Positions 9,575 to 17,485 of a stretch of 48,423 bases of DNA are shown here, piece after piece. Made by a program: the position numbers and the translations under genes. The notes beneath the pieces are model-generated. The model was not told the origin of the DNA and ran no database searches. It saw only the letters and a program-made list of their open reading frames with translations. Position 1 is the first letter of the stretch; each line of letters begins with the position of its first letter. The DNA is from Bacteroidales bacterium. Its GTDB lineage: Bacteria > Bacteroidota > Bacteroidia > Bacteroidales > UBA932. The DNA lies in the NCBI GenBank assembly GCA_017509685.1, contig JAFWPA010000065.1:1-48423 (forward strand), given 5' to 3'.

Positions 9575-9605
9575 TTTGAGTTCTCAAAAACAAATGATAA
9601 CTTTA
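9575..9605 (+). promoter_or_regulatory. Promoter of the SpoIIE-phosphatase/STAS operon
   Basis: TTTG (9575-9578), 19 bp, then TAACTTTA (9598-9605) matches the Bacteroidota -33/-7 pattern. The box lies downstream of the upstream-most possible start codons (TTG 9576, ATG 9594), so translation most likely begins at ATG 9627. Confidence 0.6.
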
Positions 9606-9626
9606 CGAGTTGAAGTCAAAACGCCT

Positions 9627-11735
9627 ATGGTTTCGTTCAAAAATGGCTGGATATCCCGGGTGGGAATTGTGGTGATGGCCGCCATTATGGTGGAAATCAT
9701 TTCAGTCATCCAGTACCAGCGCCTTCGCAGGATGATGCTGGAGGAAACCGGTGCCCGCGGCCGTGTGGTGGTGAGCGCTATGGCAGACCATATACAGCAG
9801 ACCCTGGGTTTGGTCGAATCTACCATGCGTGAAAACATGTGGGACGTGAAGCGTTCCTTGGCGCATCCGGACTCTGTGTATCCCGTTTTGGTGCGCCTGA
9901 TCGACGACAATCCGCACGTGGTGGGAGGGTGTTTGGCTTTCGCCCCTAACTATTATCCTTCCAAGGGTCGCCTGTATGAACCCTATGCCAGCAAGGACAA
10001 GGACAGGAAGATTACCGTGAGCCAGATTGCCGGCCCCGGTCACGATTATACGCAGAACGAAGAATACCAGTGGGTGATAGACCACGGAACCCCCAGCTGG
10101 ACGGATCCCTATATATACGGCGCGGATTCTGTGTGCTTAACCACCTATTCCTACCCCATTTTTGACAAGAATGGGCGGATTGTAGCCATATGCGGGTTGG
10201 ATATGGACCTTTCCTGGCTGGGAGATACCCTGAACGCCCGTCAGCCTTACAGCTCCTCCTTTGCCCTTCTGCTTACCCAGGAGGGAATCCTGGTGGCGGG
10301 CCCATCGGAAAAACGCACTTCCCGGGCCGATGTGGAACAGGCGTTGGCCGTCATCAACGGGGACGTCCCGGAATCGAAAAACCCCTCCATTTCCATGTGG
10401 AAGACCTCCCTGTCAAAGGATCCCTTCTGGCAAGTTGTCCAGGTGTACCAAACGGCCGATATCTATTCCAAGGTGGGCCAGATGCGCCTGCAGCAGATGT
10501 TCCTGATTCTGCTGGCGCTGGCTATCCTGGCCTTTATGATAGAGAGATACTCCCGCAACGAGAGAAAGCTGCGGATGGCGTCTGAGGAGCAGGCGCGGAT
10601 AGGCGGTGAACTGGCCGCTGCTCACGGAATCCAGCAGGAAATGCTGCCCAAGACATTCCCGCCCTTTGTGTACGGCTCCCTGGAGCCTGCCCGGGAGGTG
10701 GGAGGAGACATGTTCGACTTCTTCTGCCGGGACGGCAAGGTTTTCTTCTGTGTTGGCGACGTGAGCGGAAAAGGTGTTCCGGCGGCCATGCTCATGTCTG
10801 TGGTCCATTCCCTGTTCCGCGTGGTCTCCCGCAAGGAATACAGGCCTTCCCGTATCCTGGAAGCGATGAACCGGGAAATATGCCGTGGCAACGACTCCAA
10901 TATGTTCGTCACCTTCTTCATCGGCTGCCTGGATATGTATTCCGGGGTGTTGAATTATGCCAGCGCGGGGCACGACAAACCCTTTGTTCTGAGTGGCGGC
11001 AATGCTACGATGCTCCAGGCCAAGGCCAACCTGCCGCTGGGCGCGTTCCCTGATACGCGTTTTGAGCAGCAGAGTTGCACGCTGGAGCATGGAACCACCC
11101 TTCTCATGTATACGGACGGCCTTACGGAAGCCAAGAATGTGGACAGAAAGCTGTTTGGCAGGGAAGGTATCGATGGCGTTCTCAAGAAGTTTATTTCCAG
11201 GATGGATTTCTCCCTTGAGGACCTGGTGCTGTCTCTGTGCACGGCTGCGCACAAATTTGCCGGAGAGGCACCGCAAAGCGACGACCTTACGTTACTGGCC
11301 GTCCGTTTTGCCCCCGGAGACCTGATCCGGGAGCAGATTACGCTCACGAACAAGAGTTCCGAAGTGACCCGCCTGAGCCAGTTTGTGAAGGATTTCTTCG
11401 GCAGGCTGGAGGTGGACAGAAAACTGGCCGCCGGCATGCGTCTGGGCCTTGAAGAGGCCGTTGTGAACGTGATAAACTATGCTTATCCCCCTGACGAAGA
11501 GGGAGAGGTCCATATATCGGCCGATTCCGACGGCAAAGAGGTCCGCTTTACCATCGTGGATTCCGGCTTCCCCTTCGACCCCACGTCCGTCCTGGAGCCC
11601 GATACCACGCTGGATGCCCAGAACAGGCCCATCGGCGGTTTGGGAATCCTGCTTTCCCGTAAGCTGATGGATTCCATCTCCTACTCCCGCCAGAATGGTA
11701 AAAATGTATTATCTTTAACCAAATCCATACTATGA
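9627..11735 (+). CDS. Membrane SpoIIE-type serine phosphatase with extracytoplasmic sensor and fused HATPase domain
   Basis: The protein is 702 aa from ATG 9627. It has an N-terminal membrane segment (GIVVMAAIMVEII), a Cache-like extracytoplasmic region of about 250 residues (WTDPYIYG, CGLDMDLSWLG), and a second membrane segment (FLILLALAILAFM). A PP2C/SpoIIE phosphatase domain follows (GGDMFDFF, GDVSGKG, SAGHDKPF, YTDGLTEA). A C-terminal RsbW-like HATPase domain carries LGLEEAVVNVINYAYP and GGLGILL. It is likely to dephosphorylate a STAS protein in response to an external signal. The next gene encodes one and overlaps by 4 bp. A longer form starting at TTG 9576 would overlap the predicted promoter. 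The ligand and the downstream target cannot be read from sequence. Confidence 0.88.
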   Translation: MVSFKNGWISRVGIVVMAAIMVEIISVIQYQRLRRMMLEETGARGRVVVSAMADHIQQTLGLVESTMRENMWDVKRSLAHPDSVYPVLVRLIDDNPHVVGGCLAFAPNYYPSKGRLYEPYASKDKDRKITVSQIAGPGHDYTQNEEYQWVIDHGTPSWTDPYIYGADSVCLTTYSYPIFDKNGRIVAICGLDMDLSWLGDTLNARQPYSSSFALLLTQEGILVAGPSEKRTSRADVEQALAVINGDVPESKNPSISMWKTSLSKDPFWQVVQVYQTADIYSKVGQMRLQQMFLILLALAILAFMIERYSRNERKLRMASEEQARIGGELAAAHGIQQEMLPKTFPPFVYGSLEPAREVGGDMFDFFCRDGKVFFCVGDVSGKGVPAAMLMSVVHSLFRVVSRKEYRPSRILEAMNREICRGNDSNMFVTFFIGCLDMYSGVLNYASAGHDKPFVLSGGNATMLQAKANLPLGAFPDTRFEQQSCTLEHGTTLLMYTDGLTEAKNVDRKLFGREGIDGVLKKFISRMDFSLEDLVLSLCTAAHKFAGEAPQSDDLTLLAVRFAPGDLIREQITLTNKSSEVTRLSQFVKDFFGRLEVDRKLAAGMRLGLEEAVVNVINYAYPPDEEGEVHISADSDGKEVRFTIVDSGFPFDPTSVLEPDTTLDAQNRPIGGLGILLSRKLMDSISYSRQNGKNVLSLTKSIL

Positions 11736-12034
11736 ACATCACTATTCAAGAAACAGATGCCAAAATCGTTGCTACACTGGCAGGTGAATTAGACACTGCG
11801 GCCGCACAGGAGGCCGAAAAGCAGCTCCAGCCCTTACAGAACAGCAAGGGTAAGGATGTTTTACTGGACTGCACGGACCTGGAGTACATTTCCTCCAGCG
11901 GCCTCCGTGTGCTGCTGAGCATCCTGAAACAGGCTAAGTCCGTGGGTTCCCGCGTGGTGTTGAAAAACGTGAACGACGTCATTCGCGACGTACTGGAGCT
12001 CACCGGCTTCATTTCCATTTTCGAGTTCGAATAA
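11732..12034 (+). CDS. STAS-domain anti-anti-sigma-factor-like protein
   Basis: This 100-aa protein is a single STAS domain of SpoIIAA/RsbV size. The conserved loop reads DCTDLEYISSSGLRVLL, where a Ser after EYIS is the usual phosphorylation site. It overlaps the end of the phosphatase gene (ATGA) and is therefore probably its substrate. No separate anti-sigma kinase gene is present here. The ATPase domain fused to the phosphatase may play that part, or a kinase is encoded elsewhere. Bacteroidota lack a classical sigma-B, so the output is uncertain. Confidence 0.9.
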   Translation: MNITIQETDAKIVATLAGELDTAAAQEAEKQLQPLQNSKGKDVLLDCTDLEYISSSGLRVLLSILKQAKSVGSRVVLKNVNDVIRDVLELTGFISIFEFE

Positions 12035-12035
12035 G

Positions 12036-12455
12036 ATGGTTTCCTATTTCACGGAAGATATTGTGTTTCCCTTTAAGGAGAAACGTCTCACTTCTCGTTG
12101 GCTTAAGTTTGTGGCCGAGAGTGAGGCCAAGCATCTTGGGGATATTGCTGTGATATTTTGTTCCGATAATTATATTCTGGATGTCAATATAAAATATCTG
12201 CAGCACGATTATTATACAGATATCATTACCTTCGATTACTGTGAAGGAAACCGTCTCTCCGGAGACCTGTTTATCTCTGTGGATTCCGTGCGGGAGAACG
12301 CTTCCTTCTATGGAACCGAGTTTGCCGATGAGCTGAACCGGGTCATCGTACACGGCCTGTTACACCTGATTGGCTACGACGACCACTCCGAGGAAGACAT
12401 TGCCGTGATGCGTGCCAAGGAGAACTACTATCTGTCCCAGCGGGGGAATGTATGA
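12036..12455 (+). CDS. ybeY: Endoribonuclease YbeY
   Basis: The 139-aa protein has the zinc-binding signature [13 protein letters not shown] (H-x3-H-x5-H) near residues 105-117 and the preceding TDIITFDY segment typical of YbeY, a metal-dependent RNase for 16S rRNA 3'-end maturation and ribosome quality control. It starts 1 bp after the STAS stop codon and its end overlaps mnmG by 4 bp, so the four genes form one operon. The length is normal for the family. Confidence 0.95.
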   Translation: MVSYFTEDIVFPFKEKRLTSRWLKFVAESEAKHLGDIAVIFCSDNYILDVNIKYLQHDYYTDIITFDYCEGNRLSGDLFISVDSVRENASFYGTEFADELNRVIVHGLLHLIGYDDHSEEDIAVMRAKENYYLSQRGNV

Positions 12456-14314
12456 ACAGTTCCTTTGATGTAATAGTGATTGGCGGTGGCCACGCCGGCT
12501 GTGAAGCCGCCATGGCTGCCGCGGGTATGGGCTCTTCTGTCCTCCTTCTTACGCCGGACCTGAACGGCCTGGCCAAGATGAGTTGCAACCCGGCGGTGGG
12601 CGGAATTGCCAAGGGACAGATTGTCCGGGAGATCGACGCCCTGGGCGGCTACTCCGGACTGGTGACCGACGCCGCCACCCTGCAGTTCCGCATGCTTAAC
12701 CGTTCTAAGGGTCCCGCTATGTGGAGTCCGCGTGCACAATGCGACAAACAGCGCTTTTCCGCCACCTGGCTTAATACCCTCCTAAGTTGCTCTAAATTAA
12801 GTATTTACGCGGATTTTGCGGCGGATTTACTGCTTGAGAATCGCGAAATTTCAGGGGTGCGTACAACTACCGGGGCAATTTTCCATGCTAAGGCCGTTAT
12901 TTTGACTGCCGGTACCTTCCTGAACGGCAAGATGTACATTGGCCAGCATTCTTTCGAAGGAGGCCGGATTGGTGAGAAAGCGTCTTACGGAATTTCCGAC
13001 CAGTTGGCTTCTTTGGGTATTCCCACCGAACGGATGAAGACCGGTACTCCCCCGCGCATCGACATCCGGTCCATTGACCTCTCTCGCTTGGTCCGCCAGG
13101 AAGGGGACAGCCAGCCCGAGCGCTTCTCTTACCTGGACGTTCCTTCCGCCGTCCAGGCCGGGGGCGAACAGATGGACTGCTACCTCATGCACACGAACGA
13201 GCGAGTGCACGAGATTCTTCGGACCGGCTTCGACCGCTCCCCTCTCTTTACGGGAATGATTCACGGCAAGGGTCCCCGTTACTGCCCCAGCATCGAGGAC
13301 AAGCTGCGCACGTTTGCCGATAAGGACTCTCACCAGCTGTTCCTGGAACCCGAGGGGCGCACTTCCCCGGAATACTATCTGCAGGGCTTTTCCTCCTCAT
13401 TGCCCCTGGAAGTGCAGCTGGAGGCCGTCCACGCCATCGAGGGCCTGGAGAACGCTGTCTTCTTCAAGCCGGCCTATGCGGTAGAGTATGACTACTTCGA
13501 TCCGCAGTATCTTTTCCATTCTTTACGGTCCAAAGTGGTTCCTAATCTCTTTTTGGCCGGCCAGGTGAATGGTACCACCGGTTATGAAGAAGCGGCCGCA
13601 CAGGGCATTATAGCGGGCATAAACGCTCATTTGTACCTGGCTGGCCGGGAACCGCTGGTTTTGCGGCGGGATCAGGCCTATATCGGCGTTCTAATAGACG
13701 ATTTGATCAACAAAGGCGTGGATGAACCCTACAGAATGTTCACTTCCCGCGCCGAATACCGGATTTTGTTGCGCCAGGACAATGCAGACTTCCGTCTCAC
13801 GGAATTGTCGCATTCCTTGGGCTTGGCCAGTGAGGAACGCTATGCTGCCGTGATGCGAAAACGGGAAGAAGTAGAGCGTTTAACCGCCTTCTGTGACTCC
13901 TATAAGATGCGCTCCGAAGTAGTTAATCCCCTGCTGGAGGCCTCTGGATCCACGATTTTGACCGAATCTAAGCATCTGAGCGAACTGGTTGCCCGACCAG
14001 AGCTTTCTTTGGCCGATTTACTGGCTCTTGTTCCACGTGGAACAAACTACCCCTCTGATGTGGTGACTTCGGTCGAGATTTCCATCAAGTATGCGGGATA
14101 TATCGAGCGTGAGAAACAGCAGGCGCAGAAGAACAACCGTCTGGAGTATATCAAGATCCCTTCTGACTTCGATTTTGATGCCCTAAACGGCCTCTCAATT
14201 GAGTGTAGGCAGAAATTAAAACGATATAAGCCCGAGACAATCGCTCAGGCTTCACGTATTTCCGGCGTGTCTCCAGCCGATATCTCGGTGCTTTTAGTGT
14301 ACTTTGGAAGATAG
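12452..14314 (+). CDS. mnmG: tRNA uridine-5-carboxymethylaminomethyl(34) synthesis enzyme MnmG (GidA)
   Basis: The 620-aa FAD protein partners with MnmE to modify U34 of several tRNAs. The N-terminus has the dinucleotide-binding motif [14 protein letters not shown]. Further family segments include [22 protein letters not shown] and [12 protein letters not shown], and the C-terminal MnmE/tRNA-binding region ([13 protein letters not shown]) is complete. It overlaps ybeY by 4 bp and ends with TAG. The coding sequence contains a perfect parS-like palindrome near its 3' end, and a second lies just after the stop. The gene's classical position near oriC in other phyla fits that. Confidence 0.97.
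   Translation: MNSSFDVIVIGGGHAGCEAAMAAAGMGSSVLLLTPDLNGLAKMSCNPAVGGIAKGQIVREIDALGGYSGLVTDAATLQFRMLNRSKGPAMWSPRAQCDKQRFSATWLNTLLSCSKLSIYADFAADLLLENREISGVRTTTGAIFHAKAVILTAGTFLNGKMYIGQHSFEGGRIGEKASYGISDQLASLGIPTERMKTGTPPRIDIRSIDLSRLVRQEGDSQPERFSYLDVPSAVQAGGEQMDCYLMHTNERVHEILRTGFDRSPLFTGMIHGKGPRYCPSIEDKLRTFADKDSHQLFLEPEGRTSPEYYLQGFSSSLPLEVQLEAVHAIEGLENAVFFKPAYAVEYDYFDPQYLFHSLRSKVVPNLFLAGQVNGTTGYEEAAAQGIIAGINAHLYLAGREPLVLRRDQAYIGVLIDDLINKGVDEPYRMFTSRAEYRILLRQDNADFRLTELSHSLGLASEERYAAVMRKREEVERLTAFCDSYKMRSEVVNPLLEASGSTILTESKHLSELVARPELSLADLLALVPRGTNYPSDVVTSVEISIKYAGYIEREKQQAQKNNRLEYIKIPSDFDFDALNGLSIECRQKLKRYKPETIAQASRISGVSPADISVLLVYFGR
14029..14044. promoter_or_regulatory. parS-like ParB-binding site (copy 1, inside mnmG)
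   Basis: TGTTCCACGTGGAACA is a perfect 16-bp palindrome of the parS form found across bacteria (GTTCCACGTGGAAC core, as in Pseudomonas). It sits within the mnmG coding sequence. Confidence 0.75.
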
Positions 14315-14317
14315 AAT

Positions 14318-14333
14318 TGTTCCATGTGGAACA
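14318..14333. promoter_or_regulatory. parS-like ParB-binding site (copy 2, after mnmG)
   Basis: TGTTCCATGTGGAACA differs from copy 1 at one central base and lies between the convergent ends of mnmG and ruvA, 289 bp from copy 1. Two sites this close are typical of parS clusters. Confidence 0.65.
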
Positions 14334-14337
14334 TTTA

Positions 14338-14925
14338 CTAAAGCCGCTTCAGGGCGGCTTTAATTATATCTTCTACCTTGGCGTTCGGATTGTCTTTGAG
14401 AATGGCGGGGAGAACCTTGGAAATGTTGGCTTTGCTGAAGCCCAGCATCACCAGTGCGGTGGTGGCCTCTTCCACAAGGGCCGAATTGGGGGCTGCAAAG
14501 AGGGCCGTTTCGGCGCTTCCTTCGCCCTTGACAATCTTGTCTTTCAGCTCCAAAACCAGCCTCTGGGCGCTTTTAAGGCCGATTCCCTTCACACTCTTAA
14601 TCTTGTTGACGTCCTCGGAAAGGATGGCCTGGCGGATCTCTTCGGAGGTAAGCGTAGAGAGCATCATGCGGGCGCTGGCTACGCCGATTCCGCTCACGCC
14701 GATGAGTAGACGGAAGAGTTCTCGCTCGTCTTTGGTGGCAAATCCGTAGAACAGTTCTTCGTCTTCGCGGATATAATGGTGAATGTAGGCTACAGCCTGT
14801 GTTTTCAGCTGGAAAGCCTCGTAGGTTTGCAGGGAGATGAGGATGCTGTATCCGATGCCGGCATTCTCCAAAATGAGTTCCGTGGGCGTCAACTCCACGA
14901 TTTGTCCTTTAATGTAGTCAATCAT
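14338..14925 (-). CDS. ruvA: Holliday junction branch migration protein RuvA
   Basis: The 195-aa protein begins MIDYIKGQIVELTPTELILE, the RuvA OB-fold. It has helix-hairpin-helix segments (LIGVSGIGVASARMML, SVKGIGLKSAQRLVLELKDK) and a C-terminal RuvB-contact domain (ATTALVMLGFSKANI). RuvA tetramers bind four-way junctions and load RuvB. The start ATG lies only 4 bp after a -7 box, so the mRNA may be leaderless. It converges on mnmG and is divergent from sufS. Confidence 0.96.
   Translation of the reverse strand: MIDYIKGQIVELTPTELILENAGIGYSILISLQTYEAFQLKTQAVAYIHHYIREDEELFYGFATKDERELFRLLIGVSGIGVASARMMLSTLTSEEIRQAILSEDVNKIKSVKGIGLKSAQRLVLELKDKIVKGEGSAETALFAAPNSALVEEATTALVMLGFSKANISKVLPAILKDNPNAKVEDIIKAALKRL
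14340..14361 (+). terminator. Possible terminator for mnmG, embedded in the ruvA 3' end
   Basis: AAAGCCGC (14340-14347), a 6-nt loop, then GCGGCTTT (14354-14361) forms a perfect 8-bp stem followed by AATTATAT on the plus strand. The tail is only moderately T-rich, so this is tentative. Confidence 0.35.
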
Positions 14926-14929
14926 ATCG

Positions 14930-14947
14930 CAAATTTATGTAAATTTG
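14930..14947. promoter_or_regulatory. Back-to-back divergent -7 boxes for ruvA and sufS
   Basis: The sequence is a near-perfect palindrome. TAAATTTG reads on the minus strand (14937-14930, toward ruvA) and TAAATTTG reads on the plus strand (14940-14947, toward sufS), separated by 2 bp. Both match the Bacteroidota -7 consensus, so the two promoters physically overlap. Confidence 0.65.
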
Positions 14948-14959
14948 CAGACTTATACA

Positions 14960-16186
14960 ATGGATATGTCGGTCAGTTCCTTACGTGCACAGTTCCCTAT
15001 CCTTTCCCGCACAGTCTACGGGAAACCGCTGGTGTATCTGGACAATGCTGCATCGGCCCAGCGGCCGCTTATGGTGGCCGACTGCTGGCGAAAGCTTTCC
15101 CTGGAGGAAAACGCCAATATCCACCGGGCAGTGCACGCTTTGGCCGGACAGGCAACGGATGCTTACGAGGGAACCCGGGATGCCGTGAAGGAATTCCTGC
15201 ACGCATCGGCCCGGGAGGAGATTGTCTTTACCTCGGGTGCCACGGCGGCTGTGAACCTGGTGGCCTTCTCCTTCGGCGAGGCTTATGTCCGGGAGGGAGA
15301 CGATATTGTGGTTTCCGTGGACGGACATCACAGCAACATCGTCCCCTGGCAGATGCTGTGCGAGCGCAAGAAGGCGGTGCTGAAAGTGCTTGACATTTCC
15401 GAAAATGGCGGGCTGCTGGTAAGCGACTTGGAAAAATGCATTTCCGAGCGTACCAAATTAGTAGCTATCTCTCACATTTCCAATGTGTTAGGCCTTGTAA
15501 ATCCCGTGAAGGAAATCGTTCAGATTTGCCACAAAAAGGGTGTTCCCGTACTGGTTGACGGTGCTCAGGGGATTGTCCATGAGTCCGTGGACGTACAGGA
15601 TCTGGACTGCGACTTCTATGTGTTTTCCGGCCATAAACTGTATGCGGCCACCGGCACCGGCGTCCTCTACGGAAAGAAGAAATGGCTGGATGCCATCCCG
15701 CCTTACATGGGCGGCGGAGAAATGATAGCCACCGTGCGTTTCAGCGGTACCACCTACGCTCCCCTGCCGGAAAAGTTTGAGGCCGGTACCCAGAACTTCA
15801 ATGCCGTTCCCACCCTGGTGCCCGCCATGGCCCTGGTGAAGGAAATGCGGGCCGATGCCGCCGTCTTGCAGGAGCAGGAGGCCATTCTGGACTTTTTTTA
15901 TACAAAACTTACTGAGGATGAGCGTATTACGCTATATGGGACAGACCGTTCCGCCAAGGTGCCGCTGTTCTCGTTTGGCGTAAAAGGCGCCCATCACGAA
16001 GACCTGGCCCTCATCCTGGACAAGATGGGAATCGCCCTGCGGTCCGGCCAGATGTGCGCCGAGCCCCTGATGGACCGCCTGGGTGTCACGGGCCTTTTAC
16101 GCGCCTCCTTTGCACCCTACAATACGCTGGAAGAGGCGGAATATTTTATCAAGTGCCTGAACAAGGCCATAACCATGCTGGTATGA
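14960..16186 (+). CDS. sufS: Cysteine desulfurase SufS
   Basis: This 408-aa PLP enzyme releases sulfur from cysteine for Fe-S cluster assembly. Visible features are YLDNAASAQRP, TSGATAAVNLVA, the PLP-lysine segment FSGHKLYAATGTGVLYG, and the C-terminal RSGQMCAEPLMDRLG containing the catalytic Cys in SufS-type context. ATG 14960 was chosen because an upstream TTG (14945) lies inside the -7 box. ATG 14966 is also possible. The stop overlaps sufE by 4 bp. Genes sufBCD are not in this window. Confidence 0.95.
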   Translation: MDMSVSSLRAQFPILSRTVYGKPLVYLDNAASAQRPLMVADCWRKLSLEENANIHRAVHALAGQATDAYEGTRDAVKEFLHASAREEIVFTSGATAAVNLVAFSFGEAYVREGDDIVVSVDGHHSNIVPWQMLCERKKAVLKVLDISENGGLLVSDLEKCISERTKLVAISHISNVLGLVNPVKEIVQICHKKGVPVLVDGAQGIVHESVDVQDLDCDFYVFSGHKLYAATGTGVLYGKKKWLDAIPPYMGGGEMIATVRFSGTTYAPLPEKFEAGTQNFNAVPTLVPAMALVKEMRADAAVLQEQEAILDFFYTKLTEDERITLYGTDRSAKVPLFSFGVKGAHHEDLALILDKMGIALRSGQMCAEPLMDRLGVTGLLRASFAPYNTLEEAEYFIKCLNKAITMLV

Positions 16187-16593
16187 CATTAGAGGAAAAG
16201 AAACAGCAGGTCATCGAGGACTTTTCCCTGTATGACGAGTGGCTGGACAAATATGAGTATCTCATTGAACTGGGGAAGGCCCTGGAGCCTTTTCCCGAGG
16301 AGAAAAAGACCGAAGACCGCCTGATAAAAGGCTGTCAGTCACGCGTTTGGCTGGACAGCGAGGTACGGGACGGCAAGCTCTTCTTTACGGCCGACAGTGA
16401 CGCTATCATCACCAAGGGTATCATTTCCCTGCTCATCGGCGTATACTCCGGCCGCACGCCGGAAGAGATTGCGGCAGACGATTTTGGCTTTGTTGGAGAG
16501 ATTGGCCTGAAAGAGAACCTCTCCCCCACCCGCGCCAACGGTCTGGTATCCATGATAGAAACCATTAAGAAAGTGGCAGAAAATGGCAGATAA
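16183..16593 (+). CDS. sufE: Sulfur acceptor protein SufE
   Basis: From ATG 16183 the protein is 136 aa with the SufE pattern. KGCQSRVWL carries the sulfur-accepting Cys, and SDAIITKGIISLLIGVYSGRTPEEI and GLKENLSPTRANGLVSM follow. It accepts persulfide from SufS and passes it to the Fe-S scaffold. The upstream extension of the open frame is out of frame with sufS and has no SufE similarity, so the overlapping ATGA start is preferred. It overlaps the next gene by 11 bp. Confidence 0.95.
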   Translation: MTLEEKKQQVIEDFSLYDEWLDKYEYLIELGKALEPFPEEKKTEDRLIKGCQSRVWLDSEVRDGKLFFTADSDAIITKGIISLLIGVYSGRTPEEIAADDFGFVGEIGLKENLSPTRANGLVSMIETIKKVAENGR

Positions 16594-16963
16594 AGCGGTT
16601 TTGACGGCAGAAGACGTGAAGGCGTTGCAACCCCTGTATGCGGCTGTAATCCAGGCGCTGAAGGAGGTTTATGACCCCGAGATCCCGGTGAACATCTACG
16701 ACCTGGGTCTCATTTACGAACTCACCATCTCAAAGGAGCGCGAGGTGTCCATCTTGATGACCTTCACCGCGCCCAACTGCCCTATGGCAGACCAGGTGAT
16801 GATGGAGGTGCAGCAAGGTGTGGAAAGCGTCCCCGGCGTCACCAAATGCACCATTGAGCTTACTTTTGAACCCCAATGGGACCGCAGCATGCTCTCTGAG
16901 GAAGCCCGCGTGGAACTGGGCCTGGACTATGAAGAGGACGATTACGGCAAACTGGACAACTGA
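16583..16963 (+). CDS. sufT: SufT-like MIP18/DUF59 Fe-S assembly protein
   Basis: The 126-aa protein is a single DUF59/MIP18 domain with VYDPEIPVNIYDLGLIYEL and MTFTAPNCPMADQVMMEV, which includes the conserved Cys. Members help mature Fe-S proteins, and in many bacteria they sit beside suf genes. It overlaps sufE upstream and folK by 1 bp (TGATG) downstream, which supports co-expression. Confidence 0.88.
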   Translation: MADKAVLTAEDVKALQPLYAAVIQALKEVYDPEIPVNIYDLGLIYELTISKEREVSILMTFTAPNCPMADQVMMEVQQGVESVPGVTKCTIELTFEPQWDRSMLSEEARVELGLDYEEDDYGKLDN

Positions 16964-17448
16964 TGGAGAGAGTGAATGTATATCTGGGGCTGGGCTCCAA
17001 CCTGGGCAACCGGGAACTGAACCTGCTCAAGGCCGTGAATCTGCTGGACGAGGCCTTCGGCACGCATCCGGAGCGCATTTCCCGCATCATCGAAACCCCT
17101 TCCTGGGGCTTTGAGGGCCAGCCTTTCCTCAATTTCTGCGTCCTTTACCGACTCCCCCGCACCGGCTCGCCCGAGGAGCACGCGCTGCAGATCCTGGACC
17201 AGGTGAAGGAGGTGGAAAAAGCCCTGGGCCGAGACCTGGAAGAACCCCTTTTTGACGCCGATGGAAACCGGATTTACCGGGACCGCATCATCGATATCGA
17301 CATCCTTTGCTACGGGGCCTTTACCATCAAGAATCACCGCCTCATAGTCCCCCATCCCCTGATTCCCCAGCGGGAATTTGCCAAAAAACCGCTGCTGGAG
17401 ATATCCAAACCGGAGATTCGCGAAGCATTTCCGGAATTATTTGAGTAA
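16963..17448 (+). CDS. folK: 2-amino-4-hydroxy-6-hydroxymethyldihydropteridine diphosphokinase
   Basis: The 161-aa folate-pathway enzyme transfers pyrophosphate from ATP to hydroxymethyl-dihydropterin. It begins VYLGLGSNLGNRELNL. It contains PSWGFEGQPFLNFC, the KALGRD segment, and DRIIDIDILCYG followed by VPHPLIPQREF, all HPPK signatures. It is the last gene of the sufS-sufE-sufT-folK operon. Its stop codon overlaps the -7 box for glyS. Confidence 0.95.
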   Translation: MERVNVYLGLGSNLGNRELNLLKAVNLLDEAFGTHPERISRIIETPSWGFEGQPFLNFCVLYRLPRTGSPEEHALQILDQVKEVEKALGRDLEEPLFDADGNRIYRDRIIDIDILCYGAFTIKNHRLIVPHPLIPQREFAKKPLLEISKPEIREAFPELFE

Positions 17449-17453
17449 ATTTG
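17446..17453 (+). promoter_or_regulatory. -7 box for glyS
   Basis: TAAATTTG shares its first three bases with the folK stop codon and lies 32 bp before the glyS ATG. Confidence 0.55.
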
Positions 17454-17485
17454 CAAGATTTCACGAAATATAATTTATAGTATAT

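Noticed and set aside
14317-14709. Plus-strand frame starting MFHVEH just after mnmG
   Set aside because: The start peptide is simply the translation of the parS-like palindrome, and the rest is antisense to ruvA.
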